From positions 1-64,000 of the forward strand of contig NZ_FRBW01000002.1 of assembly GCF_900142725.1 (NCBI RefSeq): a DNA stretch of 64,000 bases. Reading direction: 5' to 3'. This document shows positions 1 through 8,406 of this stretch, one piece after another. The notes under the pieces are model-generated. The model did not search any database and was not told the origin of the DNA. It saw only the letters and a program-made list of their open reading frames with translations. Source of the DNA: Roseibium suaedae. GTDB taxonomy: Bacteria > Pseudomonadota > Alphaproteobacteria > Rhizobiales > Stappiaceae. Position 1 is the first letter of the stretch; each line of letters starts with the position of its first letter. Position numbers and translations under genes: made by a program.

Positions 1-487
1 CGAACGGCGCGTCTTCGCGGATCTTCGCCAGAGCGATCTCCGGCACGACCGTGAAGTTGGAGAAGGTGGACGTGCCCATGTAGTGCAGGATCTTCCCGCC
101 ATCCATCGTGGTGAAGCGCGAGGAGCCATCCGGCATCAGGCCCTGCCCTTGCGTCGAGCGGATCGACTGGCACAGGTTGGTCTTCGGGTTGAGGCAGTAT
201 TCGCACTGGCGGCACTCGGGCGTATAGAGCGGGATCACGTGATCGCCCGGCTTCAGGGTGGTCACGCCCGGGCCCACTTCCACGACAACGCCCGCGCCCT
301 CATGGCCCAGGATCGCCGGGAACAGGCCTTCGGGGTCGGCGCCAGACAGCGTGAACTCGTCCGTGTGGCAAACGCCCGTCGCCTTGATCTCGACCAGAAC
401 CTCAAAGGCCTTCGGACCTTCAAGATTCACCGTCGTTACCTCAAGGGGCTTGCCCGCCCCAACCGCCAAAGCCGCTCTCGTCTGCAT
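1..487 (-). CDS. frmA: Class III alcohol dehydrogenase / S-(hydroxymethyl)glutathione dehydrogenase, N-terminal part (runs off window)
   Basis: This enzyme would oxidise S-hydroxymethylglutathione in formaldehyde detoxification, in the cytoplasm. Only the first 162 codons are present; the gene continues past base 1. Reading leftward from an ATG at 487 the product begins [17 protein letters not shown]. It shows the zinc-ADH landmarks: GVCHTDEF (catalytic-zinc Cys), the [12 protein letters not shown] segment with its zinc His, and four clustered Cys residues in the CRQCEYC...NLC structural-zinc loop. The Pro-Leu-Tyr-Thr-Pro stretch before that loop fits class III rather than other ADHs. It is divergent from the HD-GYP gene at 602, with about 114 bases between. 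The family assignment is firm. Exact substrate preference is known from the family, not shown here. The formaldehyde-detoxification partner gene fghA, if present, must lie outside the window. Confidence 0.9.
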   Translation of the reverse strand, partial: MQTRAALAVGAGKPLEVTTVNLEGPKAFEVLVEIKATGVCHTDEFTLSGADPEGLFPAILGHEGAGVVVEVGPGVTTLKPGDHVIPLYTPECRQCEYCLNPKTNLCQSIRSTQGQGLMPDGSSRFTTMDGGKILHYMGTSTFSNFTVVPEIALAKIREDAPF

Positions 488-601
488 CAAATCATCTCCA
501 TGCGCTGCCGCGAAGCAGCCGTGTCATTTGCAGACCCGTGATAGCTGACCTTGCACTACAAGAAAACCCAATGAGGGACATGCAGCTCATGGAGAGATCC
601 G

Positions 602-2080
602 ATGGGAAGAAAGCTCGCAAAAGACCGGAAACCTACGGATTTCAGCGCCCGAAACAGGACTTATTTAAGAGCTTTCTGGTGTCGTGGCCCGGTTGAACAT
701 GCGGGGCCGCTTAGAATGCTTCCACAAACACTTTCGCTTGACCTGCCACTGACAGGCCTGATCGGTGCCCTGACCCACGCGCTGGACATGACCGAAGGTC
801 AGCCGAGAGGCCACAGCCTGCGCTGCTGCTGGATCGGAATGGCTGTCGCCAAGGCTGCGGGCCTGCCCGAAAGCCTGCATGAAGACATCTACTATGCAAT
901 CCTCTTGAAGGATCTCGGCTGCTCAAGCAATGCGGCGCGGATCTGCGAACTCTATCTGGCCGACGACCTGACCCTCAAGCGCGATTACAAGTTCGTCAAC
1001 GGCAGCCTATCCCAGGCGCTGCGCTTCGTTCTCTCCCATACGGGTCTCAGTCATGGTCTTGCCGAACGGGTCCGTGCCATCGTTCATATCCTGCAAAATG
1101 GCGGCGAGATCACTTCGGAGCTGATCGAAACCCGTTGCCACAAAGGCTCGGATATTGCCGCCAAGATGGGGTTTTCGGAGACGGTCTGCGCCGGCATCCG
1201 TTCGCTGGATGAACATTGGGATGGTTCCGGCAAGCCGGAAGGGCTGTCAGGCACCGCCATACCCGTGAGCTCTCAAATTGCCTTGATGGCCCAGGTGGCC
1301 GACGTCTTCCAGACCAGCACCACGCCGGAAGCGGCCCGCCGCGAGATCAGCATTCGTGCCGGCGGCTGGTTCGATCCCGCCCTTGTCTCTGCCTTCCTCA
1401 GCGCCTCGGCAGACAAGCAATTCTGGGAAGACCTGGCCAGCCCGGATCTGGAACGGAAAGTCTATGAGCTGGCCCCCGGCCGTTCGACCCGCATCGTGAC
1501 CGCCGGAATGCTGGATCATATCGCCGAGGGTTTTGCCGAGGTGATCGACAGCAAAAGCCCCTATACGGCAGGTCACAGCGAACGTGTGACGATCTATACA
1601 GACATGATCGCCGAGGCGATGGGCTACAGCGATGAAGACCGCCAGTCCCTGAAGCGGGTCGCCCTGCTTCATGACATCGGCAAGCTCGGTGTCAGCAATG
1701 CCATTTTGGACAAGCCCGGGAAGCTTTCCGATACGGAATGGCTCGCGATGCGCAATCATCCGGTCTATTCGGACCAGATCCTGTCGCGCAGCACCGCCTT
1801 CAGGGGATTGACCCAGATTGCCCGCGGCCATCACGAGCGGCTCGATGGCAAGGGCTATCCGGACGGACTATCCGGCAAGCAGATTTCCATGGAAACGCGG
1901 ATCGTCACCCTGGCCGATATCTTTGATGCCCTGACCGCAGATCGCCCCTATCGGGCGGCCATGCCCGTGGCCAAGGCTCTCGGTATCCTGCGCGAGGATG
2001 CGGGCACGGGAATTGACCCTCAGTGCCTCATGGCCCTTGAAAGCGTCATGGAACGCCTCAATTTGGATAAAGCTGCTTGA
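602..2080 (+). CDS. Tandem HD-GYP protein: degenerate first domain, intact C-terminal HD-GYP phosphodiesterase
   Basis: The protein has 492 residues and no obvious membrane segment. The C-terminal half (about 300-485) carries a complete HD-GYP signature: H325, HD at 357-358 in ALLHDIGKLG, HHERLDGKGYP at 410-420 and TLADIFDALTADRPY. This fits a c-di-GMP phosphodiesterase that yields pGpG or GMP. The N-terminal half (about 55-270) looks like a second, decayed copy. H71 and DEHWDGSGKPEGL (203-215) align with HD-GYP blocks, but the catalytic HD pair is replaced by LKDLG (K103-D104), so this half is probably regulatory. The start at 602 is chosen for the GGAGA ribosome site six bases upstream; an ATG at 716 is an alternative that would still keep both domains. 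The next gene starts 32 bases downstream and may be co-transcribed. Confidence 0.88.
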   Translation: MGRKLAKDRKPTDFSARNRTYLRAFWCRGPVEHAGPLRMLPQTLSLDLPLTGLIGALTHALDMTEGQPRGHSLRCCWIGMAVAKAAGLPESLHEDIYYAILLKDLGCSSNAARICELYLADDLTLKRDYKFVNGSLSQALRFVLSHTGLSHGLAERVRAIVHILQNGGEITSELIETRCHKGSDIAAKMGFSETVCAGIRSLDEHWDGSGKPEGLSGTAIPVSSQIALMAQVADVFQTSTTPEAARREISIRAGGWFDPALVSAFLSASADKQFWEDLASPDLERKVYELAPGRSTRIVTAGMLDHIAEGFAEVIDSKSPYTAGHSERVTIYTDMIAEAMGYSDEDRQSLKRVALLHDIGKLGVSNAILDKPGKLSDTEWLAMRNHPVYSDQILSRSTAFRGLTQIARGHHERLDGKGYPDGLSGKQISMETRIVTLADIFDALTADRPYRAAMPVAKALGILREDAGTGIDPQCLMALESVMERLNLDKAA

Positions 2081-2112
2081 AACCTTGCAATCAGACCGAA
2101 CAAACAGGCCCC

Positions 2113-2841
2113 ATGCTCAAGATCGGATCCTATAACATTCAAAAAAGCATCGGCGTCGATGCGCGCCGGCGTCCTGAACGAACGCTTCAGGTGATCCGCG
2201 AGATGGATTGCGACATACTCGCCCTGCAGGAGGCTGACAGGCGCTTTGGGCCCCGTCAAAGTACCCTGTGTCCGGAGGAAATTGCCGATCAGACCGATTT
2301 TCAGATCGTGCCGCTGGCAGTCCGCAGCAAAAGCCTCGGCTGGCATGGCAATGCGCTGCTGGTGCGCAAATCTGCCCGGATCCTCTCCTGCAGCCGTCTG
2401 GACCTGCCCCAGCTGGAACCGCGCGGCGCTGTCACGGCAGAGGTTGAGGTGAAAGGCATCCGCATCCGCATTGCCTCGATGCATCTCAGCCTTGTCGGCA
2501 CGTTCCGCAAGCGCCAGATCCTGTCGATCATGGACCAGATTCACTCCAGTGCCCATGACATGCCAACGGTGCTTGTTGGGGATCTCAACGAGTGGCGGGA
2601 CGGCGCCTCCAGCCTGAAGCTGTTCTCACCCCATTTCGAAGTCACGACACCGGGCCGCAGCTTCCCCTCGCCCATGCCGGTGGCAAGCCTCGACCGGATC
2701 ATCACCAGCCCGAACGTGCGGGTGATGACGGCAGGCGTGCACAAATCCGCAACGGCAAAGATTGCGTCGGATCACTTGCCGGTCTGGGCGGAGCTGGCCA
2801 TCGAGCAGTCGGAACGCTTTGCCAAGGCAAGCATGGTCTGA
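2113..2841 (+). CDS. Endonuclease/exonuclease/phosphatase (EEP) family protein
   Basis: This 242-residue protein shows the EEP (DNase I-like) metal-dependent phosphoesterase motifs in order: GSYNIQKSIG near the N-terminus, LQEAD (metal-binding Glu), SMHLS, VGDLNEW (catalytic Asp/Asn) and the C-terminal SDHLPVW with its catalytic Asp-His pair. Members cut phosphodiester or phosphomonoester bonds in DNA, lipids or nucleotides; nothing here identifies the substrate. No signal peptide is visible, so a cytoplasmic location is likely. An in-frame TTG at 2077 overlaps the stop codon of the HD-GYP gene. I prefer the ATG at 2113 because the conserved domain begins immediately after it. It probably shares a transcript with the HD-GYP gene and converges on the phosphate transporter gene, 41 bases away. 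Confidence 0.82.
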   Translation: MLKIGSYNIQKSIGVDARRRPERTLQVIREMDCDILALQEADRRFGPRQSTLCPEEIADQTDFQIVPLAVRSKSLGWHGNALLVRKSARILSCSRLDLPQLEPRGAVTAEVEVKGIRIRIASMHLSLVGTFRKRQILSIMDQIHSSAHDMPTVLVGDLNEWRDGASSLKLFSPHFEVTTPGRSFPSPMPVASLDRIITSPNVRVMTAGVHKSATAKIASDHLPVWAELAIEQSERFAKASMV

Positions 2842-2882
2842 AGGTCAGACCGGCACCGGCTTGCTTCGCCCGAACCAGAGCC

Positions 2883-4379
2883 TTATCCGGCCAGGAACGG
2901 CGCAAGAAGGAAATAGAGCACGGCGGAAAGGACAGCCGCGACCGGAACCGTCACGACCCAGGCAGCGACGATGGTCATGAAATGCGCCCGGCGGACCAGC
3001 TTGCGCCTCGTCTGTTCTTCCCGGTTCTTGAGCGGTCGGACCTTCTTGACCTTGGTGTCGTGCTTGCGCTCCATGTAGGCCATGCGGCGGGCGGAGTTCT
3101 CCGTGTACCATTCACGATAGAAGCCGACGCCGAAGACCGCCCCCACGGCGATATGGGTGGAACTCACCGGCAGGCCCAGAGCAGACGCGATGATCACTGT
3201 GATGGCCGCAGACAAGGCCACACAGAACGCCCGCATCGGGTTGAGCTTGGTGATCTGGGCACCGACCATGTCAATGAGGCGCGGTCCGAACAGCACGAGA
3301 CCAAAGGAAATACCGAGAGCACCGACCGCCATGACCCAAAGCGGAATGCTGACCTGGTCGACCACATCGCCCAGTTCCGCCGTGTGTACGATGGCAGCCA
3401 AAGGACCGACCGCATTGGCGACGTCATTGGCACCATGGGCAAAGGACAGGAGTGCGGCGGAACAGATCAGCGGCAAGGCAAAGAGCTTGCGCAGGGACTG
3501 GTTGCGGTTCTCAAGCCCCCTCGACTGGCGGGCTACCAGAGGGCGTGCAACGATCCAGGACCCAAGCCCCACCACGAAGCCAAGGCCGCAAGCCTCACCC
3601 AGGCCAATCTTGATAACCTTGCTCAGGCCCTTCATCGCCAGATAGGCCGTGAAGGATCCGGCCATCACGGCGATCAGAACCGGCACCCAGCGCCGGGCCG
3701 CTGCCAGCTTGTCATCCTGATAGACGATGAAATTCTTGATGAAGGCCAGGAAGGCCGCAGCGACAATGCCGCCAAAGAGCGGCGAGATCACCCAGCTTGC
3801 CGCAATGCTGCCAACGGTGCCCCACTGAACGGAGGCAAAGCCAGCAGCGGCAATGCCTGCGCCCATCACCCCGCCAACAATTGAATGGGTGGTGGAAACC
3901 GGAGCACCGATCCAGGTCGCAAGGTTGATCCAGAGCGCGGAGGACATGAGCGCAGCCATCATGGCGGCGGTAAAGATGCCCGGATTGGCCACGCTGGCCG
4001 GGTCGACAATGCCCTTGGAAATCGTGCTGACCACATCCCCGCCTGCGACCAGAGCGCCGGCGCTCTCGAAGATCGCGGCGATCACCAGAGCGGTGGTCAT
4101 GGTCATGGCGCGGGAGCCGACGGCAGGACCGACATTGTTGGCAACATCATTCGCGCCGATGTTCAGCGCCATATAGGCCCCGATCGCAGCGGCTGCGACC
4201 GTGACGAAGAGACCCGGCTGACCAATGCCAGTGGCGCCTGCAATCACGGCAGACAGAACGATGAAAAGAAGCGCGACGCCAGGCGCAACGAGCCTTCGGC
4301 TGAGATTGCCGGCGGCATCTTCCATGTAGCCGAGCTTGTCGAGGTCCTTGTCGAGTGTCGGTTTCTTGTAGTTGGTCAT
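2883..4379 (-). CDS. pit: PiT-family inorganic phosphate transporter (PHO4)
   Basis: This inner-membrane transporter of 498 residues probably imports inorganic phosphate with protons or cations. Two inverted copies of the PHO4 signature are visible: GANDVANNVGPAVGSRAMT in the N-terminal half and HGANDVANAVGPLAAI in the C-terminal half, each followed by several hydrophobic helices. Between the late helices lies a long charged cytoplasmic loop rich in Arg and Lys (around residues 420-465), as in longer PiT members. The start ATG at 4379 gives MTNYKKPTLDKDLDKLG, a cytoplasmic N-terminus. No DUF47/PhoU-like partner, which often accompanies pit genes in alphaproteobacteria, is adjacent. The neighbour upstream is a NUDIX gene in the same orientation, 95 bases away. 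Confidence 0.9.
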   Translation of the reverse strand: MTNYKKPTLDKDLDKLGYMEDAAGNLSRRLVAPGVALLFIVLSAVIAGATGIGQPGLFVTVAAAAIGAYMALNIGANDVANNVGPAVGSRAMTMTTALVIAAIFESAGALVAGGDVVSTISKGIVDPASVANPGIFTAAMMAALMSSALWINLATWIGAPVSTTHSIVGGVMGAGIAAAGFASVQWGTVGSIAASWVISPLFGGIVAAAFLAFIKNFIVYQDDKLAAARRWVPVLIAVMAGSFTAYLAMKGLSKVIKIGLGEACGLGFVVGLGSWIVARPLVARQSRGLENRNQSLRKLFALPLICSAALLSFAHGANDVANAVGPLAAIVHTAELGDVVDQVSIPLWVMAVGALGISFGLVLFGPRLIDMVGAQITKLNPMRAFCVALSAAITVIIASALGLPVSSTHIAVGAVFGVGFYREWYTENSARRMAYMERKHDTKVKKVRPLKNREEQTRRKLVRRAHFMTIVAAWVVTVPVAAVLSAVLYFLLAPFLAG

Positions 4380-4474
4380 ACCTGAAGGTGGTCCCGCTTC
4401 TGGTTCTGATGAGGCATTCAGCCATCTTGATCCAGAGGCGATAGCGGAAACTCACAAAAGGTCAATTGCCAAGA

Positions 4475-4996
4475 TTACCGGGAGGCCAAAATGTTAGCCA
4501 TCTCACTATCAAAACGCGACAAAACACGCATGATACCCGGTTCGGATGCAATCCGCATGGCTTCCTCGACCGGGAGCCACTTGAGCTTGCGCTGTCCGAG
4601 CTCCGGATAGTCCTGGGTTTCCCCGTTCACTTCGACCAGGTAGACAAGCACATCGGTCGGAACGGCGAAGCCGCCCTTGAACCCCTTGTGGGACTGAAAT
4701 GTCGCGAAAGGCTTCTTGGACGCCTTGCCACGAACACCAGCTTCCTCATAGGCCTCGATTTCGGCGGTCTTGTGGCCCTTGCGGGACATGATCGGCCAGC
4801 CCTTGGGCAGGATCCAGCGGCCGGTGCCCCGGGAGGTGACCATGAGCACTTCAGCCTGTTTCTTCTCAGAGCCCTCGCTCTGCACGAGCCGATAACACAG
4901 CGCCGCAATCTGCAGGCGCGGCGGCTTCTGGAAAAGAGAGGTTACCGCACGAAAGAATGGCCGTGCGGCCCTCCTGGAAGAGAGGGTCAAAGTCAT
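4475..4996 (-). CDS. NUDIX hydrolase (diphosphoinositol-polyphosphate-phosphohydrolase-like)
   Basis: This is a 173-residue cytoplasmic hydrolase of nucleoside diphosphate-X type compounds. The NUDIX box is in the segment after WILPKGWP. The core reads IEAYEEAGV, so the three metal-binding glutamates are kept, but the usual first Glu of the box is Arg and the usual Arg of the REUXEE core is Ile. The RWILPKG approach and the EAYEEAGV core resemble the DIPP-like NUDIX group common in rhizobia. Substrate cannot be read from the sequence. I place the start at the ATG at 4996, preceded by GGGA; a TTG at 5023 would add nine residues. It lies between the nitrilase-family gene (5102) and pit, all leftward. 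Confidence 0.82.
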   Translation of the reverse strand: MTLTLSSRRAARPFFRAVTSLFQKPPRLQIAALCYRLVQSEGSEKKQAEVLMVTSRGTGRWILPKGWPIMSRKGHKTAEIEAYEEAGVRGKASKKPFATFQSHKGFKGGFAVPTDVLVYLVEVNGETQDYPELGQRKLKWLPVEEAMRIASEPGIMRVLSRFDSEMANILASR

Positions 4997-5101
4997 CGCC
5001 GGATCCCGGATCCAAATGGACAATGGAAAAGAGTAGGCAGGCTTTTGCTGCCCTGGCCACAGGATATGGTCGGCTAAACACAGGATTCAACCCTTCAACC
5101 G

Positions 5102-6007
5102 TCAAAAGCGGTCGATATTGGCCTCAGTGATGCACACATGTGCAACTGACCAGGCCCCCGGCCACACTTCCGCAGCTCCACCGCGCAATTTTCTGACAGA
5201 TTCAACCGGAACGTTTGCAATCAGGAAAGGCTCTTCACCTGATTCTCCCCCCGTCGGCGCAATGCTGGCCGCAACGCCCGTGAACCCCAGTTCCTCCTCG
5301 CAGGGAACATAGAGCGCGGCACCCGACACGTTGGTGTCGTTCTGGGTGGACGCCGGAGAAGCCCCGACCACGCCGCAAACGGCGACGGACGTCATCAGCT
5401 CCACGGCCCGCGCCTTGGCGCAGTCGAACACGCGATGATAGCCCGAGAGGTAACTGGTCATGGAAGGCACCAGCAGCAGGTCGATATTTTCCCTGGCAAG
5501 CAAACTGGAGTGACCCGGCATTTCCACATCGAGGCAGATGAGGATCGCCATCTTCAAGCCATCCAGTTCGAAGGTGCAAAGCCGGTTGCCGCCGGTCAGC
5601 ATCCAGCTTTCCGGGTCTTTCTCGCCAGGCGTCAACGCCAGCTTGTCCTGGCGGATTTCGCGGCCATCCGCCGTCAGAAGCACCGCCGTATTGGTGTGCC
5701 CTTCCCCGGAGGCGACAGGAAGGGAGCCTGCAAGCAGCGACAGCCCATGCTTCTTGACCAGCGGCTTCAACCCCTCCACCAGATCGATCGCAACAGACGC
5801 CAGAAAGGCCATCTCCTTCGTCGGCTCAAGACCCTCCGGCTTGAACGCAAGACAGGCTTCAATCGCATATTCCGGCATCATCAGAAGCCGTGCCCCCTTG
5901 GACTTGGCCTCCAGAATCCGCTCCTCGATGCGCTCGATGAACGCGCCGAGGGAAGAAGGCACAACACCCGCATTCAAAGACCAGAGAGCGATCGTATAGT
6001 CCTGCAT
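5102..6007 (-). CDS. Carbon-nitrogen hydrolase (nitrilase superfamily)
   Basis: This 301-residue cytoplasmic amidase-type enzyme carries the nitrilase-superfamily catalytic triad: E46 in MMPEYAIE, K122 in RQDKLALTPGEKD, and nucleophile C158 in AILICLDVEMPG. Members hydrolyse amides, nitriles or carbamoyl groups. The CLDVEMP active-site block fits the broad predicted-amidohydrolase branch rather than a true nitrilase, and no substrate is identifiable. The start ATG at 6007 gives MQDYTIALWSLN, as expected for the first strand of the fold. A rho-independent terminator lies just upstream (6031-6055), so this gene probably has its own promoter in the short space between that terminator and its start. 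The NUDIX gene follows in the same direction 105 bases later. Confidence 0.85.
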   Translation of the reverse strand: MQDYTIALWSLNAGVVPSSLGAFIERIEERILEAKSKGARLLMMPEYAIEACLAFKPEGLEPTKEMAFLASVAIDLVEGLKPLVKKHGLSLLAGSLPVASGEGHTNTAVLLTADGREIRQDKLALTPGEKDPESWMLTGGNRLCTFELDGLKMAILICLDVEMPGHSSLLARENIDLLLVPSMTSYLSGYHRVFDCAKARAVELMTSVAVCGVVGASPASTQNDTNVSGAALYVPCEEELGFTGVAASIAPTGGESGEEPFLIANVPVESVRKLRGGAAEVWPGAWSVAHVCITEANIDRF

Positions 6008-6030
6008 GGAAAAATCCGTCTGCTGAAAAT

Positions 6031-6055
6031 GAAAAAGCAGGCCTTTGAGCCTGCT
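6031..6055 (-). terminator. Rho-independent terminator of the small membrane-protein gene
   Basis: Arms AGCAGGC (6036-6042) and GCCTGCT (6049-6055) form a 7-bp stem with a 6-base loop. On the minus strand the stem is followed directly by a run of five T residues. It lies 49 bases past the stop codon of the 67-residue gene and before the nitrilase-family start codon. Confidence 0.75.
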
Positions 6056-6103
6056 GGAGTGTTGCCGTATTTCCGGCGGAAGGTAAACCTGATGAAGCTT
6101 ATC

Positions 6104-6307
6104 TCAATAAAAGCCGCGCTCCAGCCAGAGCTTGAGAAGCATTGCGAGGGCGAGAGCCGACCCGATTTCGCATCCGAGCAACAGGCGGGAAGGACGAAAA
6201 CGAGTCAGTTTCGATCCGCTGCGCACCTGAGCCAGCCCGTCGAGTACCCGATCCGTGGACCGGTCCAACTCGGCAAAAATCTGTTTCAACTCATCCTGAG
6301 CGGTCAT
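6104..6307 (-). CDS. Small hypothetical protein with one C-terminal membrane segment
   Basis: This 67-residue protein begins MTAQDELKQIFAELDRSTD, an amphipathic and probably helical segment. It ends with one hydrophobic stretch (LLLGCEIGSALALAMLLKLW) and a short charged tail. That layout suggests a tail-anchored inner-membrane protein with a cytoplasmic coil. I do not recognise a family. The ATG at 6307 is favoured because AGGGA stands five bases before it; a GTG at 6331 would add eight residues without a good ribosome site. It has its own terminator at 6031-6055, and recJ lies about 130 bases upstream on the same strand, so it may be a separate transcription unit. A real gene is likely but unproven. 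Confidence 0.55.
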   Translation of the reverse strand: MTAQDELKQIFAELDRSTDRVLDGLAQVRSGSKLTRFRPSRLLLGCEIGSALALAMLLKLWLERGFY

Positions 6308-6439
6308 TGCTGTCCCTGGCGTTTTCTTCACCTAGGGTGACCCTAACCCGCTGCTCCTTGCGAAAGGGTTAAAGGCCATTAAGCATAAATGACGAGGGCT
6401 GTTTTTATTGTCCGCCCGCAAGGACTGCACGTAGCAGGC

Positions 6440-8296
6440 TCAAACGCGGACCTTTTGCGGATCAGCCGTATCCAGAATGCGAAGTTGAACCTTGGGGGTT
6501 CCCTGCCAGGTATCGACAGAAAGCGTGCCTGCGAAATGCAGGTTCCGGCCCCGCTCGTCCAGCATCATCTTGCCGTGAGGCTTGTCAGCCGCCTTGAAGG
6601 CGATCGCCTTGAGCGTGGTGCCATCCGGCGCGGCAATGGTTGCACGCACATGACCGTTGCCAACCACATCGGCAAAGGACACACGATGCGCGGGAAAGGC
6701 AAAGACGGGCTCCGGATGACCGGCGCCATAGGGACCAGCCCGCTCCAGCTGTTCCATCAGCTCCAGGCTTGCCCCTGTCGCCGTCAGGGCGGCGTCAATC
6801 TTCAGGTCGCGGTGAGACGCAGCCACCTCGACATCCGCGCGCAGGGTTTCGTTGAAGAAGGCCATCAGCTCCCCTTCCCGCTCCTTGCGCACGGTCAGAC
6901 CGGCTGCCATGGCATGGCCGCCGCCCTTCTCCAGCAGCTTCAGATCCACAGCCTGACGGACCGCCTTGCCCAGATCCACACCCTGGATCGACCGGCCGGA
7001 GCCTGTGCCCTTGCCGCTGTCATCATAGGCGATGGCAAAGGCCGGGCGGCGGTGGGCATCCTTCAACCGGGACGCAATCAGCCCGACGATCCCGGGATGC
7101 CAGTCTTCCGAGCCTGTGAGCAGAACTGCCGGATCCTGCTGATCGATGGAGATGGCTGCCTGGGCACCGGCCTGTTCCAGCATGACCGCTTCCATGGCCT
7201 GACGTTCGGCATTGAGCTGATCGAGACGCTCGGCAATCGCCCGCGCCTCGCTCTCGTCCTCGCATGTCAGGAGGCGAGCGCCCAGGGCTGCATCGCCGAT
7301 GCGCCCGCCCGCATTGATGCGGGGGCCAAGAAGAAAACCAAGGTGATAGGCCGCAGGCTTGCCGCCGACACGGGCGACATCGCACAGGTTCGACAGACCG
7401 GAGTTGCCACGCCGGTGCATGACCTCTAGTCCCCGCGTCACATAGGCTCGGTTCAGCCCCTGCAAAGGCACCACGTCACACACGGTTCCAAGCGCCACAA
7501 GGTCCAGCAGCGACATCAGATCCGGCGGCGTCCGGCCGTTGAAAGCACCACGAGCCCGCAATTCGCGGTTCAGCCCGACCAGAAACAGGAAAGTGACGCC
7601 GACGGCGGCAAGGTGCCCCTGCCCCGACAGATCATCCTGCCGGTTCGGATTGACCAGGGCCGCAACCGCCGGAAGCTCCTCGCCAACCTGGTGGTGATCG
7701 AGAACGACCACATCGAGCCCAAGACGGCTTGCGACCCCGAAGGCCTCGAAAGACGTGCTGCCGCAATCGACCGTGACCAGAAGCTCCGCTCCGCCTGCGC
7801 GCAGGGCCTCGATCGCCGGGCCGTTCGGGCCGTAGCCTTCGATGATGCGGTCGGGAATATGAATGACCGTTTCCAGCCCCATCCAGCGCAGATACCGCGC
7901 CAGGATCGAGGAAGATGTCGCCCCGTCGACGTCATAGTCGCCGAAGATCGCGATCCGCTTTCCCGCCTGCACCGCATCGGCAACACGGGCAACAGCCTGA
8001 TCCATCGCCACAAGGCTGGAGGGATCCGGCATCAGGGTCTTCAAGGAAGGCGACAGGAATTCTTCGGCAAGTTCCGGAACGACACCACGGGCAGCCATGA
8101 CCCGCGCCAGCACATCCGGCAGGCCGGAGCGCTGGGAAATCGTCATGGCGGCGAGAACTTCGGCCTGGGTCAGCCGTTCGCGCCATGTGTTGTCATTGGC
8201 GGACCGGGATACGCCCAAAACGGCACGGCCCGGGCTGCTATCCGCTGCCGGGCCGTTCATCGTGCCGTCCTTGCCTGGCCGTTCAGACCGGTCCAT
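6440..8296 (-). CDS. recJ: Single-stranded-DNA-specific exonuclease RecJ
   Basis: This 618-residue 5'-3' single-strand DNA exonuclease acts in recombination and mismatch repair. The DHH phosphoesterase motifs are present: FGDYDVDGATSSSIL (motif I), VTVDCGS, and the family-naming VVLDHHQVG with VNPNRQDD. They are followed by the DHHA1 region with GGGHAMAAG, then a C-terminal OB-like domain ending near LRILDTADPQ. Length is normal for alphaproteobacterial RecJ. The start may be the ATG at 8296 or the one at 8260; the latter has AAGGA seven bases upstream and is a good alternative. It is the last gene of the aminotransferase-hom-glpX-recJ series, which is conserved in many Hyphomicrobiales, and lies 110 bases beyond the glpX stop with an inverted repeat between. 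Confidence 0.95.
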   Translation of the reverse strand: MDRSERPGKDGTMNGPAADSSPGRAVLGVSRSANDNTWRERLTQAEVLAAMTISQRSGLPDVLARVMAARGVVPELAEEFLSPSLKTLMPDPSSLVAMDQAVARVADAVQAGKRIAIFGDYDVDGATSSSILARYLRWMGLETVIHIPDRIIEGYGPNGPAIEALRAGGAELLVTVDCGSTSFEAFGVASRLGLDVVVLDHHQVGEELPAVAALVNPNRQDDLSGQGHLAAVGVTFLFLVGLNRELRARGAFNGRTPPDLMSLLDLVALGTVCDVVPLQGLNRAYVTRGLEVMHRRGNSGLSNLCDVARVGGKPAAYHLGFLLGPRINAGGRIGDAALGARLLTCEDESEARAIAERLDQLNAERQAMEAVMLEQAGAQAAISIDQQDPAVLLTGSEDWHPGIVGLIASRLKDAHRRPAFAIAYDDSGKGTGSGRSIQGVDLGKAVRQAVDLKLLEKGGGHAMAAGLTVRKEREGELMAFFNETLRADVEVAASHRDLKIDAALTATGASLELMEQLERAGPYGAGHPEPVFAFPAHRVSFADVVGNGHVRATIAAPDGTTLKAIAFKAADKPHGKMMLDERGRNLHFAGTLSVDTWQGTPKVQLRILDTADPQKVRV

Positions 8297-8348
8297 CTCA
8301 TCGCTTCATCCGATTTCATTGCATCCGGCCGGAGCATATCCGCGAGAC

Positions 8349-8395
8349 CGCCGGAGGCTGTTCGGGAGACTGCCGGAGACCAGGGGCCTCCGGCG
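8349..8395. repeat. 10-bp inverted repeat between glpX and recJ
   Basis: CGCCGGAGGC (8349-8358) pairs perfectly with GCCTCCGGCG (8386-8395) across a 27-base spacer. No T run follows on either strand. It may be an intercistronic hairpin or a Rho-related structure rather than an intrinsic terminator. Confidence 0.5.
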
Positions 8396-8406
8396 CCGCG
8401 TCTTGA

